From positions 88,016,381-88,080,380 of the forward strand of contig CM043957.1 in assembly GCA_014529385.2 (NCBI GenBank): 64,000 bases of DNA, written 5' to 3'. Within the stretch, counting starts at the first letter, position 1; every line of letters begins with the position of its first letter. Shown in pieces: positions 25,447-36,400 of the stretch. This stretch comes from Adiantum capillus-veneris (taxonomy: Eukaryota; Streptophyta; Polypodiopsida; Polypodiales; Pteridaceae). Below the pieces are notes generated by a model that had not been told where the DNA came from, ran no database searches, and saw only the letters and a program-made list of their open reading frames with translations. Both the position numbers and the translations under genes were made by a program.

Positions 25447-25955
25447 GCATCAAATATCGGACGTCCGGCCCTGGCAAAGGCAGAATGCTTGTAGATGGTG
25501 GGAACAACTACCTAGCGTGAAGACTGGACTGGTAATTCTCAGGTTCAGTTACTATGGCAACTCGTACAATACACAGTTGGTTAGAGGCCTAGTCAAAAAG
25601 CTATAAATAGGCCTCTATACTTCATTGTCGTGATCCCAAATCCCTACATATCCCTAATATCTCAAGAGTCCCTAAGTGATTGTATTAGCTAGAGCTTGGA
25701 GCTCTTCACACTCTTGTGATTCTCATTAAGCCCAAAATAAATTTGACTCATTGATTGTACTTGTACATCTTGATCTAAATATACATCCTAGCTTCACTCT
25801 CAGTTCTAAAGTTCATTGTCAATTCTAGTTCCAGTGTTCGATGTTACTCTTAGTCCCAGTCTTCCATTTCATTTTCAGTGTTGTTTGATCTGAAGTCTCA
25901 TACTAATCTGAACTAACTCTAACTACCAACCTAGAATAACGGCCCCAAAGATTTT
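25447..25955 (+). repeat. 5' LTR of G2
   Basis: Aligned by eye to 37345-37779 and to the minus-strand LTR at 54654-55102. Shared blocks are GTGAAGACTGGACTGGTAAT, GTCAAAAAGCTATAAATAGG, GAGCTTGGAGCTCTTCACAC and CTGAACTAACTCTAACTACC. Edges are approximate. Confidence 0.82.
25600..25611 (+). promoter_or_regulatory. TATA box of G2 5' LTR
   Basis: GCTATAAATAGG, conserved at the same place in the 3' LTR (37440) and as CTTATAAATATGGG in the minus-strand copy (54913-54926). Confidence 0.8.
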
Positions 25956-26389
25956 TATGAGGGCAAGATGCCCACCTCTTTTGGCATCGTGACAACACAA
26001 ATGAGGGGTGCTTCCCATGCAATTGAGTGAGAGTGAGAGAAGGGAACTTAGCGAGGGGGTAGAGCATGCATTATCTGCTAAACAAGAAGAGTGCCACTTG
26101 TATAGAATGCAATCAAATATCTAAAATGAGCTCAAAGAGCGCTACACGAGTAGGATAGACCAAAATTTTTCTTTTTTGGTAATGCTCGTCTCCTATAAGA
26201 GAAGTTTTTTTGAATTGTAAAGGGCTTTTTGCCGTTTGGTCTTTGTCCATAGGGTTTTTTTGCGATGGAGTCTATGCAGAACGAAGGAGAGATGTCGGTT
26301 TGTTTTGTTCTTGTTGATGTGTGTGTGCTGATGAAGATTTTTATAGCCTGTTGTACATGATGTTTTGAGCAGAGTGAAGCCATCATTGC

Positions 26390-26493
26390 CACATCTTGGT
26401 GTCAGTTTCCCCTTCTCTTCTTTGCTATTCTACATGTGTTAGTGGGTGTCTGTTGGCAAGTGTGCCCCCCCCCCCGCCCGGGAGGGTGTGTTG

Positions 26494-26576
<83 letters not shown>

Positions 26577-26790
26577 TTTGTGTGTGTTGACGATTGTGAC
26601 TTGAACAGTGCAGAGTGAGTGGATTCATTTGTGGTGTTGCAATGAGTGTATGCGTTGGGTTGTGTGCAAATGGTGGTTTTCTTGTGGTGTTTTGAAAGTG
26701 TTTCTAGTGAATGGGGGTGTTGTGGAAGCCTTGGACTATAGAGAGGTGTTTTTTGTTGTGTGATGGGTGTGTTCCCCTTTCCCACTTTCC
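26390..26790 (+). repeat. LTR-like left end of G1b
   Basis: GACTATAGAGAGGTG followed by GTGTGTTCCCCTTTCCCACTTTCCA matches the G1 LTR end (GAGCTATATAGAGGCC, GTGTTCCCCATTCCCCCTCTCCA, 45863-45919). The same post-LTR text TCTTCTGGTG then follows in both. The start of this LTR is not defined. Confidence 0.65.
26496..26574. repeat. (GA)n microsatellite within the G1b LTR
   Basis: About 39 GA units. Poly-RE and poly-SL translations across it are artefacts. Confidence 0.96.
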
Positions 26791-26829
26791 ATCTTCTGGT
26801 GCCCCCAAGGAGGAGCACATTGGTTGCCC

Positions 26830-27420
26830 TTTGATGGTATGTTCATGATTAAAGATGTGGCAAAATATTGGTCCAATTTTCAATGGTGATAAAGATGGGG
26901 ATAAATGGTTGGCGGATTTTGACTTGTATATGCTCTCATTGCGGATGCAAAGTGATGAAAAAAAGTTGTAGATGGTACCGCTGCTGATGCATGGATGAGC
27001 AAAGGTATCGCTAGATGGTATGAAGAGTGGCGATCTAGGCTCATGGCAAGAGCTACAAAATAAATTTCTTGGACAGATTGAAAAAGTGATTTCTCCAGCG
27101 AAAGCAGGTGCAAAGGTGAGGGCGCTAGCCAAGATGTAAGTAAAGAGTTTTCAATTTTTATTGAGTAGTTTGAAGCCTATTGAGGCATTTGGAGATTGCT
27201 ACGGGGTGTAAAGGCAACCAAAACTTCAAGTTGTCAAAGTTACTTGAGTGCTTGCATCCAAAGATTAGAGAAAAGATAGAGTTTGGTGTGGATACCATGA
27301 AGATATGGTGTATTTGGCCAAAGTGAAGAGCAGAAAGGTGAAGCAAAAGCTAGAGTTAGGCTTCCTAAAGCCTGCAGATTATGTGCCTATGGCGGAAACA
27401 ATGTGTTCTATGGTTCAACC
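26830..27420 (+). pseudogene. gag: G1b gag remnant
   Basis: Broken frames read GPIFNGDKDGDKWLADFDLY and then MLSLRM. They match the G1 gag (TGEENPDGWVAYFELY, then MLSLRM) position for position. Later text (LQNKFLGQIEKVISPAKAGAK and KVKSRKVKQKLE) parallels G1 LQARFLHDFRKEASPVEMDAK and KAKSRKIKKKIE. At least four stops interrupt it. This is a capsid remnant of the retrotransposon-Gag type. Confidence 0.75.
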
Positions 27421-27443
27421 CAAGGTGGTGCCAGTTGTTTGAA

Positions 27444-28211
27444 GCATAGAGACTATTGAGGTAAGGCCAATGGTCAATTATGCTCCTTGGAATTTTCCAA
27501 TTTATGATGTGCCCATGCTGATGGACGATGAGCTTGTCAACGAGGATAAGAATTCTATGGAAGAGAATCGATGTGTAGAAGAGCAAGCCGATGTCAAGTC
27601 TAAAGAGCAGAAAGAAGAGGTAAAAAAGACTGTTTTCATAGAAATTATACATGAAGAGATAGCAGAGTGTAGCTAGGTTACAATCCAAGATCTGAAGGTA
27701 GATGAAGAATATGTGCAAAGCCAAGGTTGGTCAAGATTTTATGAAGTAGCAAGAGGATGAGGATGTTGATACAAAGTTGGCTTATGATGATGAGGGTGAA
27801 GATACAAGCTCGAGTTTTTGGGAGACAAGCGTGCAAGATAGAGTGGATGAGTCCACGTCCTATGATGAGCAGACAGATTCTTATGAGCTTGTACTGGTAA
27901 GGATAAAGTTGCCTTATTGTATGTTTGATAACATGGTGATTGGAAATGTGAAAGCAGAGCAGGATGAAGTGTCAAAGCTTGTCAATGTGGATATGCAATT
28001 GAAGAAGGTATGCATAACCATGTTGGTGGCCATGCTAATGAGGGTTGCAGTGGAAAGTGTTATAGCAGTAGTGCAATTAGTCTGCAGCTTTGTGGAGAAG
28101 GATAAGGATGCATTTATGGATAGCCAAGATAGCCTACAAGGTCAACAAGAGGATAGAAATAAAGTTGAGGCCAAGGGAGTTGGACACTTTTCTATGCTCA
28201 TGATGTATTAG
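27444..28211 (+). pseudogene. Unassigned acidic coding-like region in G1b
   Basis: Two open pieces. The piece around 27465-27675 is acidic and lysine-rich (DDELVNEDKNSMEEN, SKEQKEEVKK). The 27777-28211 piece is acidic at first (DDEGEDTSSSFWETSV, DESTSYDEQTDSYE) and then hydrophobic (CITMLVAMLMRVAVESVIAVV), which could be a membrane segment. The acidic YDE/DDE-rich text recalls the linker before the G1 protease-RT frame (SYEYETETSYDEGYTNTEEE, about 47718-47777). It may be the decayed equivalent. I assign no function. Confidence 0.4.
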
Positions 28212-28328
28212 ATGCTGGACAGAGGGAGTAACTATAGTTGCCTATGGATTGCACTGGTGATGTGATGGATATAAGTTCTTTGGATTGGGTATGCATAGGA
28301 TGAGTGTGATTGGGGGTTTGATGATGTA

Positions 28329-28781
28329 GTGGTGGACATGGATGAAGAGTCACATGTACTAGTTGGTAAAGATTTGGCCATGACACAGGTGATGCGAGGG
28401 GTTGCCCCTCCAAAAGAGGAGATTTCACTGGATGAGCAAGGGTTTGCTACTATGGTTATTCCGACAGAGGTAGCTGTGAGGGAGTTTTTGTATCAACCAC
28501 AATGCCCTTTGGAGGAGATCTCTCGCATGGAGATTGCTCTAGTACATGGATGGGCGGGAGGGTCATGTATGTGTTTGTGCCATGAGATTGATGATATGTT
28601 TGGTGATGCTTGGTTGAAAGTGGTCAGTATGCCACTCAATGCTTGGGTAATGAAGGCATTCCAAGGTAAGTTCATGCATGTAGATGGTTATATGCATTGG
28701 TGCAGCATTATGAAAAGCGGTTACAGGCAGATGGACAAAATCAGTGCTAGGTATTTGATCCAGGTGGAAGCTATGCTATGA
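28329..28781 (+). CDS. Hypothetical protein in G1b (150 codons)
   Basis: An uninterrupted frame of 150 codons between the acidic region and the 3' LTR of G1b. It contains no RT, RNase H or integrase motif. It has EEISLDEQGFATMVIPTE near the start and HGWAGGSCMCLCHEIDD in the middle. The two close cysteine/histidine groups could bind metal but do not match the HHCC pattern. In G1 the integrase gene occupies the equivalent place before the PPT, so this may be unrelated sequence or a degraded remnant. The start codon is uncertain, and the first ATG (28329) is only a formal choice. Confidence 0.35.
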   Translation: MVDMDEESHVLVGKDLAMTQVMRGVAPPKEEISLDEQGFATMVIPTEVAVREFLYQPQCPLEEISRMEIALVHGWAGGSCMCLCHEIDDMFGDAWLKVVSMPLNAWVMKAFQGKFMHVDGYMHWCSIMKSGYRQMDKISARYLIQVEAML

Positions 28782-28915
28782 TGCAGGGGGTGGGACAGCC
28801 CACTTGAGGTTTAATAGTAGAAAGTGGAATAAGAATTTGTTCATATGGTTTTTGGTGTGCTTAGTGTTTGCTCAATTTTTGTAGATTCAAGTTCAACAAG
28901 GGGGTTAGCCAATGA

Positions 28916-29547
28916 TGGTGCATCCAAAGTGTGTAGATCATAGCAGCATGCAAACGTAGGGATATATATGTCTATAGATGCAATTTGGAGTGCTAAGGCA
29001 GGAACAAGAGATCTGGGTAGGCACTTTATAGCTGAAATGTATGTGTAATGTGGGTTTTGAGGCCTAAAGGGCCCCAAAATGGGCTAGATGATATGGCAAG
29101 TAAAGATGTCCACAATGCTGGCTTTTTGCTTTGGCATATGAAGCTTGAGATGTTGTGTGAGCTAGTCTAGATGGCTCCTCAAAAGGAGCCATGGTATGCA
29201 AGTTATGAATGTTCAAAGTTGGAGTGGTTTGGAGATCCTAGACGGACAGGGCAGGTGATGATAGGTGGCCAAAGCTGATGTGAATGAATGTACATGAAGT
29301 ACTCAAGTTGTGGAGCATGTCGATCTTTTTGGATAATCAATTGAAGTTCAAAGGGCTCAAATATGGCCAGTTAAATTTTTCAGGGGAGCCAGTTATGTGC
29401 CCAATTGAGTGCATTGGAAAGCAAGCCATCTGGGAGATTTTGGACCTGGATTGTAGTATGCACTATGTGGAATTGGTTAGAGTTGAAGGCTCATCAAATG
29501 GAGCTCAAAGTTTGAAGATATTGCAAGCTGAATTTAGTGCCTGTTGA
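28916..29547 (+). repeat. Partial 3' LTR of G1b
   Basis: Begins TGGTGCATCCAAAGTG after AAGGGGGTTAGCCAATGA, parallel to TGGTGAAGCCAAAGTTGG in the G1 3' LTR (51278). Further matches are GACGGACAGGGCAGGT (about 29244), GAGCATGTCGATCTTTT (about 29311) and GGCTCAAATATGGCC. These correspond to 44325, 44396 and 44430 in the G1 LTR. It breaks off before the rest of the LTR, where G2 gag resumes. Confidence 0.75.
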
Positions 29548-29559
29548 TAAAGATGCAAG

Positions 29560-30290
29560 GCCAGATAACTTTTTGCAGTTTAAAGAAGCTTAAATTCCAA
29601 AAAAGAAGCTTAAATTGCTACACCTATGGGAAGTATGGTCACTTCAGAGCTCAATGTCTTGAGGCTGACAAACTAGAGATAGCTGAATAAAAGGTACCAG
29701 AACCAGTGCTAGTTAGGGTGGTCATCAGAAGCAAAGGTGTTGTCATCAAAGAAATTCTTAACGGAAGTGAAGGAAAGCAAGCTGTTGGAACCAAGATGTG
29801 GGAGCAATAGAGAGCTGTATGGAAGGCAAAAAGCAAAGAGAAGGTAGTAAATGAATGGTAAGAACAATGAGAGCTAGCAATTAAGATCATAGAAACTTTG
29901 GCAAAGAAAAGGACAAAACAACCAGAGTGTTTGGAGGCTTGAACTATTCAAAAACTACTTCCCAGCCTTCAGGGGCTCAGGAGGAGCACCAGAGTGAGAA
30001 GACAACATCTAGACTGAATGAGTCCATGGACACTGCAGTATAGAGTTTGGTTAATGAGGTACAATAAGTCAAATCAGACTTGACCAAAGCTAGATCCACT
30101 GAAGTGATGAAGGACCGATCAGAGGATTCCATCACAGGTTCAACCAGCAGCTAGACAAGGGAAGTCAGCTTAGTGGAACAGTGAAGATAGTCAAAGGAGA
30201 ATTCTTCTAGTTCAGATTGTAGCTCTAGCAATAAGAAAGATGAGATATGTGCCAAAACTATGAAAGGATTCATAAGCTAACAATTGAACT
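29560..30290 (+). pseudogene. gag: G2 gag C-terminal part with damaged zinc knuckle
   Basis: KKLKCYTYGKYGHFRAQC fits the CX2CX4HX4C knuckle of Gag, with the second Cys changed to Tyr. It is followed by a charged, Gln/Glu/Lys-rich tail full of stops (ADKLEIAE, KSKEKVVNEW, ETLAKKRTKQPECLE). The N-terminal capsid half is missing, presumably displaced or lost with the G1b insertion. No function remains. Confidence 0.7.
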
Positions 30291-30355
30291 CAATGATATC
30301 AGGAGGACACTATCAGAGGCTACAAAATTTATAAGACAAAAGAGAAAAGCTGACG

Positions 30356-32200
30356 TTGAAGCTAGAGAAATGGACTTGTCAACCATTAGAGATGACGAGG
30401 TTCCAATCGTTTAGATTGATTATAAGAAAGCAATGGGAACCATTATCAGAAGTGATACTGGATGGGGGAGCTGGTACCAATATCCTTGGAGAGCATATAT
30501 GGCAAGAATTGGAGATCACTGAAATGAAACCAGCACCATTCAGAGTCAGGATGGCTGACCACAAGGTGGCCCAAACTACTTGACTGATTGATAACATGTA
30601 GATTAGAGTGGGCAAGGAAAAGTTCAAAACAAGCTTCTTAGTGTTGGATGTTCAAGGGGTATATATGGGATGCTTTTACGTAGACGATGGCTCAGATCTG
30701 ATGGTGCAATATACGACTATGCCAACCAGACATTGACAATTCAAGGGACCCGTAGGAGAATTTAGGTCAAAATTGATTTTACCAGAAGCTAGAAGAAAAC
30801 TCTAAGACCTAAAGAGCTGTGTAAGAAATATGGAAAAAAGAAGATTGAGAAAATGCTTGCCTCAATGAATATATTTCCACTAGCAGAGATAGATCTAAGT
30901 GTTTTCATGATGGACAAGGAGTAGGCTGAAAGAAAAAGAAGGTAGTACCCATACCAAATCACTGAGCTAAACTCTAGGGCAAGAGTAGTTCAATTAGATG
31001 GTTGGCCACCAGAACAACCAACACAAGAAAAATTTGATTTTAGACTAGGAGAGGAAACTAGTCAAGCAAACTTTGATCAAGGGAATCCAGCAATTGAGGA
31101 GACCGAAATTCAAAGTGGATTACTAGAGTTAGGCAATACATTCAATGACTATGTTGTTGGTATTTGGGCTGAGAAGGAAGTTGAGTCACTAGCTAAACAA
31201 AAGGGAGGAGGTCCAAATTGGTTGCTTCTAGATGATCAAGAAGTCGAAGAGTGGAATCTCTGATCAGAGGAGAGCCCATGGATGATCAGAGTACTATGCC
31301 CCTAAATCCAGAGATCAAGGAGAAAGCAAAGACACTGCTCCAAAAATACAAGGATGTATTTGCATGGGAGTGTATTGATTTGAAAGGAGTAGATCCAAAA
31401 GTGTGCCAACATAGGATTCCTTTAAAGCCTTCGATGCTGGGCTAATCAGATTACAAAGGTATAGGATGAACCCCAATTATGACAAGAAAGTCAAGGAGGA
31501 GATAGAAAATCTTCTCAAGGCAGGGTTCATAAGAGAAGTGGCAAGTAGTGATTGGATGTTTCCAATAGTGCGAGTCCCCAAAAAGAATGGAAAACTGAGG
31601 GAATGTGTGGAGTATAGAAAGTTAACAGTGCTCAAACCATTAAGGACCCTTTTCCATTACCCTTCACATACATGCTACTAAACAAGATTGCAAGCCATGA
31701 AATAAGTAGCTTCATGGATGTATATAGTGGCTACAATCAACTTAAGATTGCACCTGAGGATCGGGACAAAAAAACATTCATCATTGAATGGGAAGAATTT
31801 ATGTACCTAGTCATGCCATTTGGACTTTACAATGCTCCAACAACCTTTTAGAGATGTATGATGGAGAATTTTTGCACAAATTTTTGGCCATATTTATGGA
31901 CGATTTCACTATTTTCTCCAAAGAGGGCTTTTAAATCTTGGAAATGGTCTTTGAGAGGTGCAAAGAGAAAAGAAAGGACAACTTCTGGGACACATTGTTT
32001 CCAAAAATGGCATTGAAATGGCCAGTGATAAATTTAAGTGTGTTCAACAAGAAAGAGTCCCAATGACAGTGTCCAAATTAATCTCCTTACTATGATATAT
32101 CAGCTTTTATAGACAATTTATTATATGTTTTTAGCCAAATCACTTCCTTTATATGAGTTGACCAAGAAAGGGACTAAGTTTATCTGGACCTAGGAATGTG
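30356..32200 (+). pseudogene. pol: G2 protease and reverse transcriptase
   Basis: The protease has VILDGGAGTNILGEHIWQEL (about 30450-30510) with the D-G/S-G type active site, then FRVRMADHKVAQTT. RT starts around 31466 with IENLLKAGFIREVASSDW, VPKKNGKLRECVEYRKL, SSFMDVYSGYNQLKIAPED and FIIEWEEFMYLVMPFGLYNA. The catalytic box FMDD is at 31893-31904. These are gypsy RT motifs 2 to C in order. There is a stop inside motif B (TTF*RCMM) and several shifts. Between protease and RT lies an acidic linker of about 700 bp, partly open at 31251-31445. Confidence 0.85.
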
Positions 32201-33480
32201 AGAAAAGTTTCTAGTGCTTAAAGGATGCGATCAATAGGAAGCCAGTTCTTTGCCAACCAAAGTGGGATGTGATTTTGCATGTGCATGTTGATGCATCTGG
32301 AATGGCGATGGGAGCTATATTGGTCTAGTCTGATGGGAAAATAGACTACTCATTCTACTTTGTCAGATGCAGGTTTAGCCTGGCTGAGCAAGGATATTCC
32401 ACTACTAAAAGAGAAGCACTGGGAATGGTGTTCAATGCTACAAAGTTCATACATTATTTGATTGAGAAGTTGTTTCACTTTTATGTGGATTATCAAGATT
32501 TTTTCTTAATGGAATTTGAATTCAAGATCTTTCATAAGCCAAGCAAGACTCACTATGGAGCAAACTTAAAGTCTACCATCATTGGAGGATCCCTATACAG
32601 GTTAGGCACTGATAGAGTTCTTAGAAGATGTGTGTACATATGGGAGGAAGAATGCAAGTCATCACAGAGGCCCATAGTGGAGATTCTGGGGGACATTTCT
32701 CTACTGAAATAACTTATAACAAGATTTTTCAAGCAAGGTTATGGTGGCAGACGATGATGGCTGATGTCAAGACCTTCTATAAAACTTGTGATATTTGTCG
32801 AAGGATGGGAAGACCTACAACAACAAATATGACACGCTTGAATCTAGTACAACCACTGGGAGTATTTATGAAATGGGGATTGAACTTATAGGTGTACTCA
32901 TTTTATCAATGAAACTATGGAAACACTCATGGAGCTATTCTCAATCAAGCACATGAAATCAACGCCATCCTAACCCAAGGTGCAATGGTTAGGAAAAGAG
33001 CAGCAATAAGATAGCTAATACTATTCTCACAAATATAGTTTAGAAAAAACCACACCAAACGGATACAAAGCTCCAAACAGACTTATGGTCCTATTGAACT
33101 GCCTATAAAGTCACTACTGAAATGACACCCTTTAAGCTAGTATATGGTACAAAGGCAGTAGTTCCCATGAATTTTTGTCATTTCCAGCCTTAGACTAGCA
33201 AAAGAACATGGGATGGATTTCAATCAAGATTTGAAACAAAGGTTGGATGATTTACTGTAGCTAGATGAGATCAGACAAAGGGTTATGTTGGAACACGAAG
33301 TTGTTAAAAAAAAGAGAAAACATTGACATGATAGTAGAATTAAGGTGAGAGAGTTCAAAAGGGTGATTTGGTTCTGCTATATCAATCAAAACTGGGACCA
33401 AAGAACCCTAACCTAAAAATAGCATGGTCTAGACCCTATGAGGTTGATTAGATATCCTCTAATGGAACAATAATATTAAG
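32200..33480 (+). pseudogene. pol: G2 RNase H and integrase with deleted core
   Basis: RNase H: CQPKWDVILHVHVDASGMAM, AEQGYSTTKREALGMVF and FHFYVDYQ. The zinc-finger domain of integrase follows: LWWQTMMADVKTFYKTCDIC (the CX2C pair is complete). After GVFMKWGLN the catalytic core is largely missing. The sequence resumes with TTEMTPFKLVYGTKAVVP (about 33118-33170), the usual motif after the third catalytic residue, then a C-terminal tail ending near 33480 (SNGTIILRDISG). The first Asp and the central Asp region cannot be found. Confidence 0.8.
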
Positions 33481-33499
33481 GGACATATCTGGATAACTA

Positions 33500-36400
33500 T
33501 TGCTTGGAGTCTATGGGGCCGATAACTATGTGAAAAATGCACGATCCTACACTTCTATCTCAACCTGTCGCATGACTTACCTCTCGTACAGAACCTTCTA
33601 CACCTTTATCGCATATGAAACATACAACAAGCTCCACACCTTCACCATATTTGCCCTCCACTGCTACACCTTTTTGCTCCAAACCCTATACTCCAAAGAT
33701 TTTTTTTTTCTATCTCCATCACCACAGGTGCATCTTGATCTTCACAGGAGTACTCAAAAGGCACATCTATGGGGAAGAAAAAACTATCAGAACATATGCA
33801 AGAAAGTGTGGATGACAGTTCATTGAAGAACACTTAGGGAACACACAGCAGGTTTTCTTAGTTCCCCATATTAACATTGGAAAATATGTTTTTGATTAGA
33901 GCGAGTAGGCATTACTTAAGCTCTGAGATCTAGAGGTGGTGCTTGAGGCCACCGGAATGGACGTTAATGCAGAGCATATTAAGCAAGTGATAGACACTTT
34001 TGATCATGAGCATGGATCTGCAAAAATCAATGGTCAAGAGGCCCAAGACATAGGAGTAGCTCTTGGACATGTTTTCAGGATGCCTTATAATCTCAAGGCT
34101 AAGCCATGTTCAGTTGAGGAAGCCAGCAAACACCTAAAGTAGGGTGTTGAAGCCACCAAGAAATGAAAACAAAGAGCTCAAGGAGTCCCAATGGGGCAGC
34201 TTTGGAATTTGGGCTAGTATACAAGTTTATTGATGAGGCCATAAGTGTGAAAAACAACCCCACTTACATTGCTAAGAAATTGTTTGGCATGCTGCTACAC
34301 AAATTGAAGAATTCCAAGGCAAAAATCAACCTATCTACATCTCTACACAACAGCCTAATTCAGCAAACTGTTAAAGTTAAGACCCAGAACCATCATGTGT
34401 TCAAGGCATGGTATGCATGGCAATTCTTATTTTGGGTAACCTGTATTCTAGCACACTCTAATGCTAACAAGGTGTGGGACAAAGCAGCATGGACTGGGAC
34501 TGGCACCAGTCCCAGTCCATGCTGCTAATGTGACTGGCACCAGTCACATTAGTAAGCAACAGGATTCTGTCAACTAGAAAACCAAACAAGACACTACAAA
34601 GGAGGGTGCGGACTTGGCTATCATCAAGAATGGCATAAAGATAACATCAACACAAGTAGAAGTTGAGATGGTAGGAGCAAGTACCAGTGGCACCACAAAG
34701 CTACTTGAAAAGAAACAAAAGACATCCATTCTGTTAACCCAACTAAAACTGAAATAGATTGTACGTACCAGCCAAGCTAGTCGAAAAAAATATAGGAAAA
34801 GGGGCATCAATAGACAAGCCCATTGATCTAGCCAAGAATCCACTAGATACAAAATAACAACAAAAAATTAAAACACAATAGGCCCCACCAATTGACACAA
34901 GGGGCAAAGATGCCTCTAAGTCCCAACTAGCCCTATCGAAGCCTCTAGTTCAACAGAAGCAACTGGATCAGCTCCAACGCCTTCAGAAGAAGCCATTGCA
35001 TGGGAGGATGGTGGTGCAACAAGCAGACAAGGCACTAATGCCCTACCCCACACCTCTCATTACATATGGGACTTCCCAAACATACATCAATGCCATAATT
35101 GATGGATGTGTTGCCACCATGATGTCAGGGGTGGAATACAATGGTCAACACCATGGGCTAGCTGATTGAAGCCCAACAAAATATCCCCAGCTCGATAGTA
35201 CTTTCTCTTCAGATAGAAATTCAAGAAACCAAGACTGAGATGGAGAAGGCAAAGCGAGAAATGATCAAGATCAGAACTAAGTTGCTTGAGCTATCCATTG
35301 AGCACAACAATGATGCCGGGATTATGGCTTCTCAGCAAAAGAATATAGCAACACTAAAGAATGAAAATGGAAGACTAATTGAAAGAAAGTCACTTACTGA
35401 GGAAGAGAAGGTAGAAATTCAGGGTGGATTGTAGGAGAAAAAGACTACATTGAAATCACTAATGGCCAACCATCACACCCTCAAGCAAGCGGTGACTGAA
35501 AACTATATTTATCAATCTTTGGTAAATATCATAGATCCTCAGGGTACCTTAATGTTAAGCATGGAAGATTTTTAAAATTTGCTTGAATCAATGAAATCTA
35601 GTCTAGAGGAAAAGTTTGAGCAATACATAGGAGCCCTGGTTAATTAAGTGTTAGTGAAATATATTAAAATTTAGGATGTTGAGGGCAAAGAAGAAGGAGA
35701 CTAGGATCAAGGGGAGGACACTAGCATTGATCCAAACGATGATGATGATGATCAACCCCCTCTTGACTTAGCAATTGGTGGGAAGCAGTTTACTCAGGGT
35801 ATCGGTTCCACCAGCCACACTTTCCAGCCTGATCACCAAACTCAACAGCTAGATCACAATGAAACTTGTCAAGATCAGCAAATAAGGGCAATTCTAGACA
35901 CACTCGAACGAGCAAGGCACATCTAGTTTCCAAGATTTTGCTACACCGTAGGCCATGATTGTATATACATCAAGGAATTAGAATAGTGGTAACAATCTTA
36001 AAGTGGAGTCAAGCTCTGATTGAGACTCTGAACAAGATTGCTCCACTGAACTTTTGGCCTTAAGAAAGAAGATAAGAAGGTAGAAAGCCATCCAAATCCA
36101 AGAATGCTTTCATGATGATGAAAAAACATAAACTGATTTAGAGAATTTCAAATGCTGTTTGTGGGAGCCAGATGCATGATCAATGACTGGAAATCGTTCA
36201 ACTACCACAATCAACAACTTTGTCAATTGTCACCTCATCCTAGCTATGTTCAAGTTTTGGAAACAATACCTAGAAATGGTTCATAACAAAGGAGGAAATT
36301 ATGGTTAACCCTCATCTAAAGAATCCCTCCATAGTGAATTTGAAGAGTCTTGGCTTGGAATTGAAAATCCCTTTAGGAGGTAGTCCAACTTATAGATGCA

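Larger units (their letters stand above)
26390..29547 (+). mobile_element. Non-autonomous Tat-like gypsy G1b inside G2
   Basis: The left end resembles the end of the G1 5' LTR and the right end resembles the start of the G1 LTR. Between them are a gag remnant like that of G1 and about 1.5 kb of other coding-like sequence. There is no RT, RNase H or integrase: only about 1.5 kb separates the end of the gag homology from the PPT-like AACAAGGGGGTTAGCCA near 28905. It therefore looks like a gag-bearing, pol-less element that depended on another element for movement. The exact ends are uncertain. Confidence 0.65.

Noticed and set aside
26396-26818. Frames of poly-Arg/Glu and poly-Ser/Leu in the G1b LTR
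   Set aside because: GA tract artefacts.
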